Source: Collinsella intestinalis DSM 13280
GTDB lineage: Bacteria; Actinomycetota; Coriobacteriia; Coriobacteriales; Coriobacteriaceae
Direction: 5' to 3'
Length of the DNA: 64,000 nucleotides
NCBI RefSeq assembly: GCF_000156175.1
Contig: NZ_GG692710.1
Span: forward strand, 454,512-518,511
Both the position numbers and the translations under genes were made by a program. The notes under the pieces are model-generated. The model saw nothing but the letters and a program-made list of their open reading frames with translations, did not search any database and was not told the DNA's origin. Shown here in pieces: positions 55,330-63,870 of this stretch (position 1 is its first letter; every line of letters starts with the position of its first letter).

Positions 55330-56478
55330 ATGGCAAGCAAAGAATGCATCGCGATGCTCCTCGCGGGAGGCCAAGGCAGCCGACTGATGGCCCTCACCTC
55401 TAAGATCGCAAAACCGGCCGTCAGCTTCGGCGGCAAGTTCCGCATCATCGACTTCTCGCTGTCGAACTGCGCAAACTCCGGCATCGACACCGTGGGCGTG
55501 CTGACCCAGTACCGTCCGTACCAGCTCCATGAGTACATCGGCTCCGGCCGCGCGTGGGACCTCGCCGAGCACGGCAGCGGCGTTTCCATCCTGCCGCCCT
55601 ACGCCACGCAGGACGGCGGCGCATGGTATGCCGGCACCGCCGACGCGATCACGCAGAACCTCAATTACATCAAGAACCACGACCCCAAGTACGTGCTCAT
55701 CCTGTCCGGCGATCACCTGTATCGCATGGACTACCGCAAGATGCTCGAGAGCCACATCGAGCACAACGCCGACCTCACCGTCTCGGTCATGCCCGTACCG
55801 TGGGAGGAGGCCAGCCGCTTCGGCATCATCACCGCCGACCCCGAAGACGGTCGCATCGTGAAGTTCACCGAGAAGCCGGAGAAGCCCGATTCGAACCTCG
55901 CCTCCATGGGCATCTACATCTTCTCCACCGACGTGCTCGTGAGGGCACTCGAGGAGGACGCCGTCGACCAGCGCTCCAGCCACGACTTTGGCAACGACAT
56001 CATCCCCAAGCTGCTCGCCGAGGGAAAACGCCTGCACACGTACGAGTTCCATGGCTTTTGGAAGGACGTCGGCACCATCGCGAGCTTCCACGAGACCTCG
56101 ATGGACCTGCTCGGCGACAACCCCGAGTTCGACCTGTTCGACAAGTCCTTCCCAGTCATGAGCAACGACTCGACCCGTCCTCCCCACTTCATCGGACCCG
56201 AGGGTCGCGTTGACGACCGCCTCGTCTCCAACGGCTGCCGCGTCTACGGCACCGCGCGCCACTCGATTCTCTCCACAGACTGCGTGGTGGGCGAGCGCGC
56301 CATCGTCGAGGATTCCGTGTTGCTGCCGGGAGCCATCGTGAAGGATGGGGCGCACGTCGTGCGCGCCATCCTGGGCGAGAACGCCGTCGTGGAAGAGGGC
56401 GTCAAGCTCGGAAGCGTCGATATGACCAAAGATACCGCCGTCGTTGGAAACGACGTCGTCATCGGGAAGGGGGAATGA
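55330..56478 (+). CDS. glgC: Glucose-1-phosphate adenylyltransferase, catalytic subunit
   Basis: GlgC makes ADP-glucose, the committed step of glycogen synthesis. The 382-aa protein has the nucleotidyl-transferase motif [34 protein letters not shown] with the catalytic basic residues intact. It continues with [22 protein letters not shown] and FTEKPEKP, and ends in a left-handed beta-helix ([25 protein letters not shown]). GGGAGAG lies upstream of ATG 55330. glgD follows after four bases. As in Bacillus, the two probably form a heterotetramer. Confidence 0.95.
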   Translation: MASKECIAMLLAGGQGSRLMALTSKIAKPAVSFGGKFRIIDFSLSNCANSGIDTVGVLTQYRPYQLHEYIGSGRAWDLAEHGSGVSILPPYATQDGGAWYAGTADAITQNLNYIKNHDPKYVLILSGDHLYRMDYRKMLESHIEHNADLTVSVMPVPWEEASRFGIITADPEDGRIVKFTEKPEKPDSNLASMGIYIFSTDVLVRALEEDAVDQRSSHDFGNDIIPKLLAEGKRLHTYEFHGFWKDVGTIASFHETSMDLLGDNPEFDLFDKSFPVMSNDSTRPPHFIGPEGRVDDRLVSNGCRVYGTARHSILSTDCVVGERAIVEDSVLLPGAIVKDGAHVVRAILGENAVVEEGVKLGSVDMTKDTAVVGNDVVIGKGE

Positions 56479-56482
56479 TCCG

Positions 56483-57592
56483 ATGATCAACCGCAAGGCC
56501 ATCGGCTACATCACTGCCAACTACACCAGCAAAGAGCACAGCCACCTGCTTGAATGCCGTCCGCTCGCTTCCATCCCGTTCATGGGCCGCTACCGCCTCA
56601 TCGACTTCCCGCTGTCCAACATGATGAACGCGGGCATCCGCACCGTCGGCGTGGTGCTTCCGGGCAATTACCGCTCGCTCGTCGACCACCTCGGCAGCGG
56701 ACGCGAGTGGGAGCTCGATCGCAAGAAGGGCGGTCTGTTCCTACTCCAGGGCAGCGCTTACGGCACCGCCAAAAAGGGCATCCGCTTCCTGCTGCGCGAC
56801 ATCAACACCAACAAGATGCTGTTCCAGCGCGCCAGCGAGCCCTACGTGGTCATGAGCGCGACCAACATCGTCTTCAACATGGACCTCTCCGCCGTCATCG
56901 ATGCGCACGAGCGCAGCGGCTCCGGCGTGACGATGATCTACAAAAAGGGCGACCGCCAGCTCGAGGACGTCACCAAGCTCGACATCAACGAGAACGGCCG
57001 CGTCACCGACCTTAAGAGCGGCTGCGCCTACGGCGATAACCAATTCCTCGACTGCTTCATCATCAACCGCGACCTGCTCCTCGAGCTGTGTGAGCAGTAC
57101 GAGACGCTCGACTACCTCGACCTGTTCGACGCCATCCGCCCCGACTTCGGTCGCATCGACGTGTGCACCTACGAGTTCAAGGGCCTCGCCGTCGGCATGT
57201 TCAACGAGGAGAGCTATTACCAGCGGAGCATGGAAATGCTCAACCCCGACGTCATGCACCAGCTGTTCACGCACAGCCGCCCGATCATGACCAAGGCTCA
57301 CGACACGCCGCCCGCGAAGTACAGCTCCGGCTCCAACGCCACCAACTCGTTCATCTCCGCAGGCTGCCGCATCGACGGCACCGTGCGCGGCTCCACCCTC
57401 TCGCGCGACGTCATCGTCGAGAGCGGCGCCTACGTGGCCAACTCCATCATCATGCAGGGTTGTGTCATCAAGCGCGGCGCGCGCGTAGAGAACGCCATCG
57501 TGGACAAGAACAACGTCGTGGAAGCCGGGACCGTCCTCACCGGTACGCCCGACAACGTGCTCGTGGTGCCCAAGGTCGCGATCGAGAATTAG
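56483..57592 (+). CDS. glgD: GlgD, non-catalytic paralogue of glucose-1-phosphate adenylyltransferase
   Basis: GlgD is the regulatory partner of GlgC in Firmicutes. The 369-aa protein is collinear with GlgC but has lost the GGxGxRL nucleotide loop. Its N terminus reads KAIGYITANYTSKEHSHLLECRPLASIPFMGRYRLIDFPLSN. Positions further on keep the fold (DHLGSGREWELDRK; VVMSATNIVFNMD; EFKGLAVGMFNEESYYQRSMEMLN). The C-terminal beta-helix is present (GTVRGSTLSRDVIVESGAYVANSI). AAGGGGG lies about 10 bases before ATG 56483. The four-base spacing from glgC points to equal production of both subunits. Confidence 0.93.
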   Translation: MINRKAIGYITANYTSKEHSHLLECRPLASIPFMGRYRLIDFPLSNMMNAGIRTVGVVLPGNYRSLVDHLGSGREWELDRKKGGLFLLQGSAYGTAKKGIRFLLRDINTNKMLFQRASEPYVVMSATNIVFNMDLSAVIDAHERSGSGVTMIYKKGDRQLEDVTKLDINENGRVTDLKSGCAYGDNQFLDCFIINRDLLLELCEQYETLDYLDLFDAIRPDFGRIDVCTYEFKGLAVGMFNEESYYQRSMEMLNPDVMHQLFTHSRPIMTKAHDTPPAKYSSGSNATNSFISAGCRIDGTVRGSTLSRDVIVESGAYVANSIIMQGCVIKRGARVENAIVDKNNVVEAGTVLTGTPDNVLVVPKVAIEN

Positions 57593-57642
57593 GGCCGCAC
57601 GCGCAGCCGACGCGCCCGAGGCACACCAGGCGCGCATATGAT

Positions 57643-57682
57643 GGATACGCCGCCTCGAGCACACGACTCAGGCGGCGTATCC
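57643..57682 (+). promoter_or_regulatory. Intercistronic hairpin between glgD and glgA
   Basis: GGATACGCCGCC (57643-57654) and GGCGGCGTATCC (57671-57682) form a perfect 12-bp stem with a 16-base loop in the 150-base gap. No T tract follows, so it is more likely an mRNA processing or stability element than a terminator. Confidence 0.55.
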
Positions 57683-57742
57683 GCACGAATCACTGAACTC
57701 GACGCCGCGAAGCAACGCGCGCATCAAGAGATTGGCATCCAT

Positions 57743-59632
57743 ATGACCGAATCCCCCCAGCAGAAACTCCATGTCGCATTTGCCAGCGCCGAAGCCGCGC
57801 CCTTCGTGAAGACCGGCGGCCTCGGCGACGTGGCGGGCTCCCTGCCCCAGGCCCTCAAAGCCGCGGGCGCCGAGGTCGTCGTCCTCGTTCCCAAGTACGA
57901 CACCATCGCCCAGGAGTACAAGGACCGCATGGAGCACCTGTGCGACTTCTATGTCCCACTCGGCTGGCGCAATGAGTACTGCGGCATCGAGCGCCTCAAC
58001 CACCTCGGCGTCGACTACCTGTTCATCGACAACGAGCGTTACTTCAGCCGTGGCTATCCGTACGGGTTCTTCGACGACGGAGAGCGCTTCGCCTTCTTCT
58101 CCAAGGCCATCGTCGAGACCCTCCAGTACCTGCCCGGGGTTCTGAACGGGTTCACGTGCGATGTCCTGCACTGCAACGACTGGCACACCGCCATGGCCCC
58201 CGTGTTCCTGCGCGAGTTCTACCAGGCCTCGCCGTTCTACCAGAGCATCAAGACGGTGTTCTCCATCCACAACATAGCGTTCCAGGGTCAGTACAGCGCC
58301 AAGGTGCTGAACGACATTCTGGGCCTGGCGCATATTCCCGCAGCTGCCTTCCAGCTCACCTGCGGTCCCGACGCCGTCAACTACATGCAGGGCGCCCTCA
58401 ACTACACCGACGCCATCACAACCGTCTCCCCCACGTACGCCGAGGAGATCAAGACGGGCGAGTTCGGTGAGGGCCTCGATGGGATTCTGCGCCGCCGCGC
58501 ACCGATTCTGCAGGGCATCGTCAACGGCATCGATACCGTGGGCTTCGACCCCGCCACCGACCAGCGCATCCCCGCGCAGTTCACCGCCAGCGACCGTTCC
58601 GGCAAGGCCGTTTGCAAGGCCCGCCTGCAGGAGGAGCTCGGTCTGGAGGTCCGCGATGACCGTCCCCTCATGGTCATGGTCACGCGACTCACCCGCCAGA
58701 AAGGCATGGACCTGGTCACGTACGCGCTCGACCGGATCCTTTCCAGCGGTGTCCAGGTGGCCGTGCTCGGCACCGGCGATACCGACTATGAGAACGCGCT
58801 GCGCTACTTCGAGGGCAAGTACCCCGGAACCATGGCCGCGCGCATCCAGTTCGACCCCGCGCTGTCCCAGCGCATGTACGCGGGCGCCGACCTGTTCCTC
58901 ATGCCGTCCTTGTTCGAGCCCTGCGGCCTGTCGCAGATGATCGCCATGCGCTACGGCACCCTGCCCATCGTGCGCGAAACCGGCGGCCTGAAGGACACCG
59001 TCGCGCCGTACAACCAGTTCACAGGCGAGGGCACTGGATTCTCGTTCGCCAACTTCAACGGCGACGAGATGGCCGACACCGTCTTCCGCGCCACGCGCTT
59101 GTTCTGGGATGATCGCGACGCATTCAACAAGCTCGTGGACAACGCCATGGCCGCAGACTTCAGCTGGACTCGTTCGGCCGACGTCTACATGGCGATGTAT
59201 CACAACCTGCGCCCCGACATCCCACTGCCGCAGCCCGAGGTTGAAGTTAAGCCGACGGAGAAGACGAAGCCCGTCGAGCAGGAAAAGGCAACCGAGCCCG
59301 AGGTCGCGCCTGCTGACGAGCCCGCAGCGACAGCAGTGAAGAAGCCCGCCGCACGCAAGACGACCGCGCGCAAGACGACGGTCGCCAAGGCCACGGCCCC
59401 CAAGACTGCCACCACAAAGGCAACCACCACGGCCGCCAAGACCGCGACCTCGGCGCCTGCAGCCGCCGCAAAACCCGCAACGGCCAACCCGGCCCAGGCC
59501 AAGATCGACCTGGATGCCGTGCTCCCCACCATCGATCCCAAGCCCGCCGCAACCCCCGCGGCCGAGCCCAAGCCCGCCACCTCGACGACCAAGGTCGTTC
59601 CCAAGGCAACCCGCAGGGGCAAGCGCAAATAA
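57743..59632 (+). CDS. glgA: Glycogen synthase (ADP-glucose type) with a histone-H1-like C-terminal tail
   Basis: GlgA transfers glucose from ADP-glucose to the growing alpha-1,4 chain. It is a GT5 enzyme, with the KxGGL motif in APFVKTGGLGDVAGSLPQAL and the C-terminal site FEPCGLSQMIAMRYGTLPIVRETGGLKDTV. The catalytic core ends at about residue 490, the normal length for bacterial GlgA. A further 136 residues form a low-complexity tail. Its first part is Pro/Glu/Lys-rich; then comes an Ala/Thr/Lys/Pro-rich section (VKKPAARKTTARKTTVAKAT), ending RRGKRK. This resembles histone H1 C-terminal tails. ATG 57743 agrees with the family start. A strong terminator follows the gene. Confidence 0.95.
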   Translation: MTESPQQKLHVAFASAEAAPFVKTGGLGDVAGSLPQALKAAGAEVVVLVPKYDTIAQEYKDRMEHLCDFYVPLGWRNEYCGIERLNHLGVDYLFIDNERYFSRGYPYGFFDDGERFAFFSKAIVETLQYLPGVLNGFTCDVLHCNDWHTAMAPVFLREFYQASPFYQSIKTVFSIHNIAFQGQYSAKVLNDILGLAHIPAAAFQLTCGPDAVNYMQGALNYTDAITTVSPTYAEEIKTGEFGEGLDGILRRRAPILQGIVNGIDTVGFDPATDQRIPAQFTASDRSGKAVCKARLQEELGLEVRDDRPLMVMVTRLTRQKGMDLVTYALDRILSSGVQVAVLGTGDTDYENALRYFEGKYPGTMAARIQFDPALSQRMYAGADLFLMPSLFEPCGLSQMIAMRYGTLPIVRETGGLKDTVAPYNQFTGEGTGFSFANFNGDEMADTVFRATRLFWDDRDAFNKLVDNAMAADFSWTRSADVYMAMYHNLRPDIPLPQPEVEVKPTEKTKPVEQEKATEPEVAPADEPAATAVKKPAARKTTARKTTVAKATAPKTATTKATTTAAKTATSAPAAAAKPATANPAQAKIDLDAVLPTIDPKPAATPAAEPKPATSTTKVVPKATRRGKRK

Positions 59633-59663
59633 GAGACGCGCGCACATCCAGCCGCGCTATACG

Positions 59664-59694
59664 GGCCGAGGGCGATATGCCCTCGGCCATTTTC
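59664..59694 (+). terminator. Intrinsic terminator of the glg operon
   Basis: GGCCGAGGGC and GCCCTCGGCC form a perfect 10-bp stem around GATAT, followed by ATTTTC. Confidence 0.88.
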
Positions 59695-59739
59695 ATGTAC
59701 AGGCGCCTCGAATCCCCAAAGGACACCCGACCGCCGGAA

Positions 59740-59768
59740 GTGAACCAACCCACTGCAACCTGTATAAT
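59740..59768 (+). promoter_or_regulatory. Promoter of the GH13-GH77 fusion gene
   Basis: A perfect TATAAT (59763-59768) lies 17 bases from GTGAAC (59740-59745), giving a leader of about 30 bases before the ATG. It sits just after the glg operon terminator, so this gene is an independent unit. Confidence 0.7.
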
Positions 59769-59804
59769 GAACAGGCATTATCCGTTCGTTTAGTTAGCTG
59801 TCTC

Positions 59805-62800
59805 ATGAGGCTTTTTCATAATTCCCGCCGATCGGAATATCGCGTGCCGTTTGGCGCTGTTGTTGCCGGAACCACCGTTCATCTCACATTGCGTGTCGAA
59901 GACGCCGATGCCAGATTCCTCAAAGGTGAAGTTCGCACATGGGTCGACGATCGCGGCGAAGAGCTCATCCCAATGACCCTCGGTGAATCCAACACCCTGG
60001 TAGCGTCCATCGACTGCTCCGAACCGTGCATCTTATGGTACAGCTTCCGCGTGACATGCACCGATGGGTCGATGCTCAAGGTCGGCGCGCGCGATGGCGC
60101 CACGGGCGGAGAGTCGGTCACCTATACCGACCGCGCAGACGTCCCCTCGTTCCAAATCACCGTGTATAAGCACCGCAAAACCCGTCCCGCTTGGTACGAG
60201 CGCGGCATCGTATACCAGATTTTCCCCGATCGTTACGCGCGCGACGAGCACTGGCTCGAGCGCGCCCAGGCCGTCGTCGACAAGCCCCGCAAGGGCCCTG
60301 GCAAGCACCTGGTGATGGACTGGGACAAACCGCCGGTATACGAGCGCAACGAGGACAAATCCATCAAGAGCTGGGACTTCTACGGCGGATCGCTCGAGGG
60401 GATCCGCCAGGACCTCCCCCGCCTGCACGCCATGGGCGTCACGACGATCTACCTCAACCCCATCTTCGAAGCGCAGAGTAATCACCGCTACGACACGGCC
60501 GATTACCTCACGATCGACCCCATGCTCGGAACCGAGGAGGACTTCCGTCGCCTCGCTCAAGACGCCGACAAATTGGGCATCTCGCTCATCCTCGACGGCG
60601 TGTTCAACCACACGGGAGACGACTCCATCTATTTCAACCGCTTTGGGAACTACCCTGGCAAGGGCGCATGGCAGGGCGAGGAATCTCCCTGGTATGACGC
60701 GTATTGCTGGAACGAAGACGGGACGTACAACTCCTGGTGGGGCATCGAGAACATGCCCGACCTCAACGAGAAGTCCGATCGCGTTCGCGAACTGCTGCTC
60801 GGTGAAAACGGCGTGGTCCGCACCTGGCTGCGCGCCGGAGCACGCGGCTGGCGCCTCGACGTGGCCGATGAGCTCTCGGACGAGCTTATTGAGGACATCA
60901 AAGCAGCGGTGCTCGAGGAGCGCCCCGACGGCCTGCTGCTCGGCGAGGTCTGGGAGGATGCATCCAACAAACTCGCCTACGGCAAGCTGCGCAAATATCT
61001 GCTGGGCAACGAGCTCGACTCCGCCATGAACTACCCGCTGCGCGATGCCATACTGGGTTTTCTCGTTTACGGGGAGAACGCCTATCAGTGCGCCGAGCGC
61101 ATCGAGACGCTGCGTGAAAACTACCCTCCCGAGGCGCTGGCCTGCTGCCTCAACCTGCTCGGCAGCCACGACAAGCCACGCATCGCCTCCGTGCTCGGGG
61201 GCGGCCCCGACGAGAGTCAGCTGCCCGAGGAGGAACGCGGGCGCTTCCGCCTCGACGAGAACTCGATGGGCCTGGCCAAGGGACGCTTCTGGCTCGCCAC
61301 ACTCATGCAGATGACGCTTCCAGGCGTCCCCTCCATCTATTACGGCGACGAATACGCCCTCGAGGGCCTCTCCGATCCCGGAAACCGCCGCACGCTGCCC
61401 ACACCCGACGCCGTGCATGACCGCGACATGCTCAACATGGTTCGCAACACCATCATGTTGCGCCGTGCACTCCCCTTCCTCGTTGACGGGACACTCGATG
61501 CGTTCGCGTACAACGACGATGTGCTGTGCTACCGCCGTCGCGGATCGGATGGCCAGGTCGCGAGCGTCCTCATCAATCACAGTCTGTCCGATGCGCGCTC
61601 CGTGCGCGTTCCCATCGAGGGGGATTTTGCCCTCGATCTCGTCTCGGGCACCGATCTCAAGCGAGGGGCCGATGGCTGCGCGGAGGTACGTCTATGGCCA
61701 CTCGGATCGGCCGTGGTGTATTCCAGCAAGGAGCAGCGCCTGCAAAAGCCGCTCGAGCGCGGCGCCGGCGTCATCGCACATATCACTTCACTGCCCAATA
61801 CGGGTCGTGCGGGCACCCTCGGCGCACCCGCTCGCCGCTTTATCGATCATCTCGCTGCCACCGGCCTGCGCTATTGGCAGGTCTTGCCGGTCAATCCCAC
61901 AGACTCCTTTGGATCCCCCTACGCCGGACCGTCCGCCTTCGCGGGCAACCCCAATCTGCTGGAGGAAACGAGCACCGAGCTCAAACACGCCTTCGAGCGC
62001 TTCAAGGCGGAAGGGGGCTTTACCAGCCGAGAGTTCTTCGAGTTCGCCCGTGAGAATGAGGGCTGGCTCGACCCGTACTGCGCGTTCATGGCCGTCAAAG
62101 ACGCCATGAACGGCACCAGCCGTCATAGCTGGCCTGACGAGCTGCGTCGCTACCACGTCGACATCTTCGCCGATGCACGCTTCGCCGATCGCGCCCGTTA
62201 CCATGCCTTTGTCCAGTTCCGCTTTGAGCGCGAATGGACCGAGATGCTCGCTTACGCGCACGAGAAGGGCATTGAGATCGTCGGCGACATCCCGATGTAC
62301 GTCTCGGACGATTCAGCCGACGCGTGGAGCGAACCCGAGATGTTCTCACTCGGCAAGGACGGCATGCCCTACGAGATCGCGGGAGTCCCGCCGGATCGCT
62401 TCTCAGCCACCGGACAGGTTTGGGGCAATCCCACCTACGACTGGGATCATATGCGCAAAGACGGATACGTATGGTGGCTTGCCCGCCTGCGCCGCTCATT
62501 CAAGCTGTACGACCGCGTGCGCCTCGATCACTTCCTGGGCTTCCATAACTACTTTGCGATTCCCGCAGGAGGCACCGGAGCAGATGGCACCTGGATGCCG
62601 GGACCGGGCATCGAGTTGTTCCAGCGTGCATTCGAGGAGTTCGGACCGCTGCCGCTTATCGCCGAGGACCTGGGCATTCTCACTCCCGGTGTGCGCGCCC
62701 TGCTTGCAAGCTGCGGTTTTTCCGGAATGGATGTTCTGGAGTTCGCGGACTATGACATCCGCGAGCAAATCTGGCCGCACAATGAGAAGGTCCTCTACAC

Positions 62801-63116
62801 CTCGACGCACGACACCTCGACGCTCGTCGGGTTCTGCCAGCGGTCGTTCTGCTCCAATGGCGACGAGCAGGGCGCGCGTTACCTGGCAGGCGAAATCATG
62901 CGCCATGCGCTTGACAGCCCGGCGACGCTCGTCATGATACAGCTGCAAGACCTGCTCTGCCTTGGCGACGATGCTCGCATGAACGTGCCAGGCGTGGCCG
63001 AGGGCAACTGGAGCTGGCAGGCCGATGAGGACTTGATCTGCGATTACGAACGCAAGATCGCCGGAGTGCTCGACGAGACGGGACGTGCCACATCGAGGGC
63101 AGGCGCATCGGCATAG
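59805..63116 (+). CDS. Fusion of a GH13 alpha-amylase/neopullulanase-like enzyme and a GH77 4-alpha-glucanotransferase (MalQ-like)
   Basis: The 1,103-aa protein joins two glucan-active enzymes. The N-terminal half has a beta-sandwich (about 1-125) and a GH13 barrel (IVYQIFPDRYARDEHW; YDTADYLTIDPMLGT). Its catalytic residues are Asp352 (GWRLDVADEL), Glu381 (LLLGEVWEDA) and Asp456 (LLGSHDKPR), followed by a beta domain. From about residue 650 a complete GH77 domain follows (GVIAHITSLPN; GPSAFAGNPNLL). Its catalytic residues are Asp908 (VRLDHFLGF), Glu954 (LIAEDLGILTPG) and Asp1003 (TSTHDTSTLVGF). Neither half is degenerate. The product probably trims and disproportionates maltodextrins from glycogen or starch. 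There is no signal peptide. Confidence 0.93.
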   Translation: MRLFHNSRRSEYRVPFGAVVAGTTVHLTLRVEDADARFLKGEVRTWVDDRGEELIPMTLGESNTLVASIDCSEPCILWYSFRVTCTDGSMLKVGARDGATGGESVTYTDRADVPSFQITVYKHRKTRPAWYERGIVYQIFPDRYARDEHWLERAQAVVDKPRKGPGKHLVMDWDKPPVYERNEDKSIKSWDFYGGSLEGIRQDLPRLHAMGVTTIYLNPIFEAQSNHRYDTADYLTIDPMLGTEEDFRRLAQDADKLGISLILDGVFNHTGDDSIYFNRFGNYPGKGAWQGEESPWYDAYCWNEDGTYNSWWGIENMPDLNEKSDRVRELLLGENGVVRTWLRAGARGWRLDVADELSDELIEDIKAAVLEERPDGLLLGEVWEDASNKLAYGKLRKYLLGNELDSAMNYPLRDAILGFLVYGENAYQCAERIETLRENYPPEALACCLNLLGSHDKPRIASVLGGGPDESQLPEEERGRFRLDENSMGLAKGRFWLATLMQMTLPGVPSIYYGDEYALEGLSDPGNRRTLPTPDAVHDRDMLNMVRNTIMLRRALPFLVDGTLDAFAYNDDVLCYRRRGSDGQVASVLINHSLSDARSVRVPIEGDFALDLVSGTDLKRGADGCAEVRLWPLGSAVVYSSKEQRLQKPLERGAGVIAHITSLPNTGRAGTLGAPARRFIDHLAATGLRYWQVLPVNPTDSFGSPYAGPSAFAGNPNLLEETSTELKHAFERFKAEGGFTSREFFEFARENEGWLDPYCAFMAVKDAMNGTSRHSWPDELRRYHVDIFADARFADRARYHAFVQFRFEREWTEMLAYAHEKGIEIVGDIPMYVSDDSADAWSEPEMFSLGKDGMPYEIAGVPPDRFSATGQVWGNPTYDWDHMRKDGYVWWLARLRRSFKLYDRVRLDHFLGFHNYFAIPAGGTGADGTWMPGPGIELFQRAFEEFGPLPLIAEDLGILTPGVRALLASCGFSGMDVLEFADYDIREQIWPHNEKVLYTSTHDTSTLVGFCQRSFCSNGDEQGARYLAGEIMRHALDSPATLVMIQLQDLLCLGDDARMNVPGVAEGNWSWQADEDLICDYERKIAGVLDETGRATSRAGASA

Positions 63117-63259
63117 CTGCGAGTGACATGCCCACGAGTGCGAAGCTCCTGTGGACACGCGACGAGCCTGCGGCGCGTGCCGCCCATCGGCATAAACCCG
63201 TCACATCGCGTGGCGCTGTTTTGGGTACAGTTATCCTCGGAATAACGAAAACGCACAAC

Positions 63260-63288
63260 GGGGCGTCGGGTCTTGGGCCCGGCGCCCC
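63260..63288 (+). promoter_or_regulatory. Leader hairpin before the FmdB-type gene
   Basis: GGGGCGTCGGG (63260-63270) pairs with CCCGGCGCCCC (63278-63288) over 11 bp with one G-U pair, seven bases before the GGAAGAAAGG ribosome site. It could hide or expose the start, or be a terminator of the upstream gene without a T tract. Confidence 0.4.
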
Positions 63289-63314
63289 CTCCCTGGAAGA
63301 AAGGCAGATACGAC

Positions 63315-63545
63315 ATGGCACGTTATGATTATCGCTGCACGGCTTGCGGCGAGGTTTTCGAGGTCGAGCACAGCATGACGGAACGCCCGGAGGTCACCTG
63401 CCCCTCCTGCGGCGGCGCAGCCGAAAAGGTGTTCAGCGCAAGCGGCATCAAGTTCGAGGGCTCGGGCTTCTACAACACCGACCAACGCGCGAGCAGCTCC
63501 TGCGCAAGCGCGACCGGCTCCTGCGGCTGCTGTCCCAACGCCTAG
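63315..63545 (+). CDS. FmdB-family zinc ribbon protein
   Basis: The 76-aa protein is of the FmdB/CxxC-CxxC regulatory-like type: MARYDYRCTACGEVFEVEHSM, then VTCPSCGG as the second zinc knuckle, and a short KVFSASGIKFEGSGFYNTD segment found throughout the family. The tail is Ser/Cys-rich (SSSCASATGSCGCCPNA), with four extra cysteines. Its cellular role is unknown; the name comes from a putative regulator in methylotrophs. GGAAGAAAGG precedes the ATG. It stands alone after the GH13-GH77 gene. Confidence 0.85.
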   Translation: MARYDYRCTACGEVFEVEHSMTERPEVTCPSCGGAAEKVFSASGIKFEGSGFYNTDQRASSSCASATGSCGCCPNA

Positions 63546-63809
63546 TAAGTCGCCATCTCGACATGCCCCGGGGTCCCGATTGTCAAATTCGACACTTGTG
63601 TGACCAATCAAGCCCGCAAGAGGGTGAAAGCTGACAGCCGAAAGAACGCGATACGACAAGCAACCCACAAAACTGCAGAATTCGGGCATCCTCGCCTCAC
63701 GACGCCCTCCACATTGAACGTTGTAGGACCAATTTATGGGCACAGCGACCCCATAACGGTTACAAAAGTCGAAGATTTGACTATTTTGCAACCGTTCCTC
63801 GTACCCCCA
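63546..63809. other. AT-rich intergenic region before the insertion-element remnant
   Basis: No gene is supported. The base composition is clearly lower in GC than the genes before it. Short open frames on both strands have no recognisable similarity or ribosome sites. Confidence 0.45.
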
Positions 63810-63848
63810 CCAACCTCAATTTAGAGTCTGTCCCTAAATTGAGGTTGG
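63810..63848. repeat. Perfect 15-bp inverted repeat at the edge of the transposase remnant
   Basis: CCAACCTCAATTTAG (63810-63824) and its exact inverse (63834-63848) flank a 9-base loop containing TGTCC. The right arm lies within TGTCCC-TA-AATTGAGG, the kind of TG-start terminal sequence seen in IS3-family elements. It may be the junction of two insertion-sequence ends or a terminator for the transposase. Confidence 0.55.
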
Positions 63849-63870
63849 GACTACGGACTATTTCTTGTGC

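Noticed and set aside
59514-59804. N-terminal extension of the GH13-GH77 protein to 59514
   Set aside because: It would overlap the end of glgA and cross its terminator and the TATAAT promoter; the ATG at 59805 lies just after that promoter.
63231-63791. Minus-strand open frame of 186 codons at the right end
   Set aside because: It is antisense to the FmdB-type gene, which has clear zinc knuckles and a ribosome site; the antisense product is featureless.
63600-63824. Plus-strand open frame of 74 codons in the AT-rich region
   Set aside because: No ribosome site, no similarity recognised, and it ends inside the inverted repeat of the insertion-element edge.
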